From assembly GCA_964457365.1 (NCBI GenBank), contig CAYWFP010000018.1, positions 1 through 49,245 on the forward strand: a DNA stretch of 49,245 nt, read 5' to 3'. The notes under the pieces were generated by a model that searched no databases, had not been told where the DNA came from, and saw only the letters and a program-made list of their open reading frames with translations. Position 1 is the first letter of the stretch; each line of letters begins with the position of its first letter. A program made the position numbers and the translations under genes. This DNA comes from CAYWFP01 sp964457365. Lineage in GTDB: Bacteria > Planctomycetota > SZUA-567. Of this stretch, positions 48,760 to 49,245 are shown piece by piece.

Positions 48760-49245
48760 ATGGGCAAATACATTATCAGCGTCCGCTACGGGCAGATGAA
48801 CGAGGTGGAGAACTTTCTCGCCGAGGCGGACGATCTGGCGCCGGGGCAAGTGGTGATCATCCGCACCGACCGCGGCGTGGACTGGGGCGAGACCGCGGGC
48901 AAGCCGACGCCGGTCGAGCGGGAGGTCAAGGGCTTGGGCGAAGTGCTGCGCGTGGCCTCCGAGCACGACCTGAACATCATCCGTCATATCCGCGAGGTCA
49001 AGGAGGCGGAGGAGATGCACTACTGCGCCTCGGCGATCCAGAAGCGCAAGCTGCCGATGAAGCTCGCGGCGGTGGAGCATCTTTTCAGCGGGGACAAGAT
49101 CGTCTTCTACTTCCTCGCCGACGGCCGGGTCGACTTCCGCGAACTGGTCAAGGAACTGGCCCGGCGCTACCGCACCCGCATCGAGATGCGCCAGATCGGC
49201 GTGCGCGACGAGGCGCGGATGCTCTCGGACTACGAGCACTGCGGC
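48760..49245 (+). CDS. PSP1-domain protein, YaaT/RicT-like (cut by window end)
   Basis: 162 codons are visible. The PSP1 domain begins ISVRYGQMNEVENFLAEADD and includes VVIIRTDRGVDWGET, KLAAVEHLFSGDKIVFYFLADGRVDFRELVKELARRYRTRIEMRQIGVRDEARM. The following DYEHCG begins the cysteine-rich GYEHCGRPLC-type segment that in RicT helps bind a 4Fe-4S cluster. In Firmicutes the homologue follows holB and acts in RNase Y control. AGGA overlaps the ATG region. The C-terminus lies beyond the window. Confidence 0.92.
   Translation, partial: MGKYIISVRYGQMNEVENFLAEADDLAPGQVVIIRTDRGVDWGETAGKPTPVEREVKGLGEVLRVASEHDLNIIRHIREVKEAEEMHYCASAIQKRKLPMKLAAVEHLFSGDKIVFYFLADGRVDFRELVKELARRYRTRIEMRQIGVRDEARMLSDYEHCG

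Overview
The window is a GC-rich (roughly two-thirds G+C by eye) bacterial chromosome segment with strong Shine-Dalgarno sites, a tRNA with encoded CCA, sigma70-type promoters and Gram-negative envelope machinery (ExbB/ExbD, lipoprotein, secreted TPR protein). A sulfatase, a heparinase II/III-like enzyme, a complete oleABCD olefin cluster, a giant von Willebrand A/DUF4159 protein and a betaine-type methyltransferase together suggest a member of the Planctomycetes-Verrucomicrobia-Lentisphaerae-Kiritimatiellota group. That placement is inferred from gene content only.

Layout. 1-3.7 kb: an ArsR-type repressor with an operator laid over its own promoter, a 59-bp hairpin repeat abutting the 3' remnant of a btuF-like gene, a cobalamin riboswitch with terminator, a glycine/sarcosine N-methyltransferase, cobO, then decayed sequence with a headless Fur-family gene. 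3.7-11.7 kb (minus): one probable operon from a promoter at 11.66 kb, holding a DUF3391-like protein, an HDOD protein, a GAF-PAS histidine kinase, a lipoprotein, an M48 protease, an acyl carrier protein, an exosortase-system-type hydrolase and a secreted STN-like protein. 11.9-18.5 kb: sulfatase, secreted alpha/alpha-barrel protein, XRE regulator, GH13 branching-type enzyme, tRNA-Gln(CTG) with its own promoter and terminator, a lone type I-E CRISPR repeat and a small secreted protein. 18.6-24.2 kb: heparinase-like enzyme, an unknown protein, a sugar epimerase and a DUF1848 protein.

24.2-36.5 kb: a candidate structured RNA with two stem-loops sharing an identical C-rich loop sits between a helix-turn-helix/receiver regulator and a terminator. 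Upstream of that regulator is a 147-bp segment bounded by 18-bp inverted repeats. Then comes a minus-strand block: a 1177-aa TPR protein, a second copy of the 59-bp hairpin, a small membrane protein, ExbB, ExbD and a 1728-aa protein. The last combines a periplasmic VWA domain, a TonB-like membrane anchor with an SxxxH motif, a long Pro/Arg/Ala linker and a DUF4159 plus carbohydrate-binding-like C-terminus. This looks like a dedicated proton-motive-force-driven envelope machine with no TonB C-terminal domain, and is a leading candidate for an undescribed system.

36.6-49.2 kb: a cold-shock protein; a small membrane protein plus oleABCD (long-chain olefin synthesis); a degenerate receiver-STAS protein and a second helix-turn-helix/receiver regulator behind a promoter whose -35 lies in a palindrome; a small membrane protein; then a plus-strand housekeeping run lipB, lipA, metallophosphoesterase, tmk, holB, small membrane protein and PSP1/RicT (cut by the window end). 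The tmk-holB-PSP1 order recalls the Firmicutes tmk-holB-yaaT arrangement.
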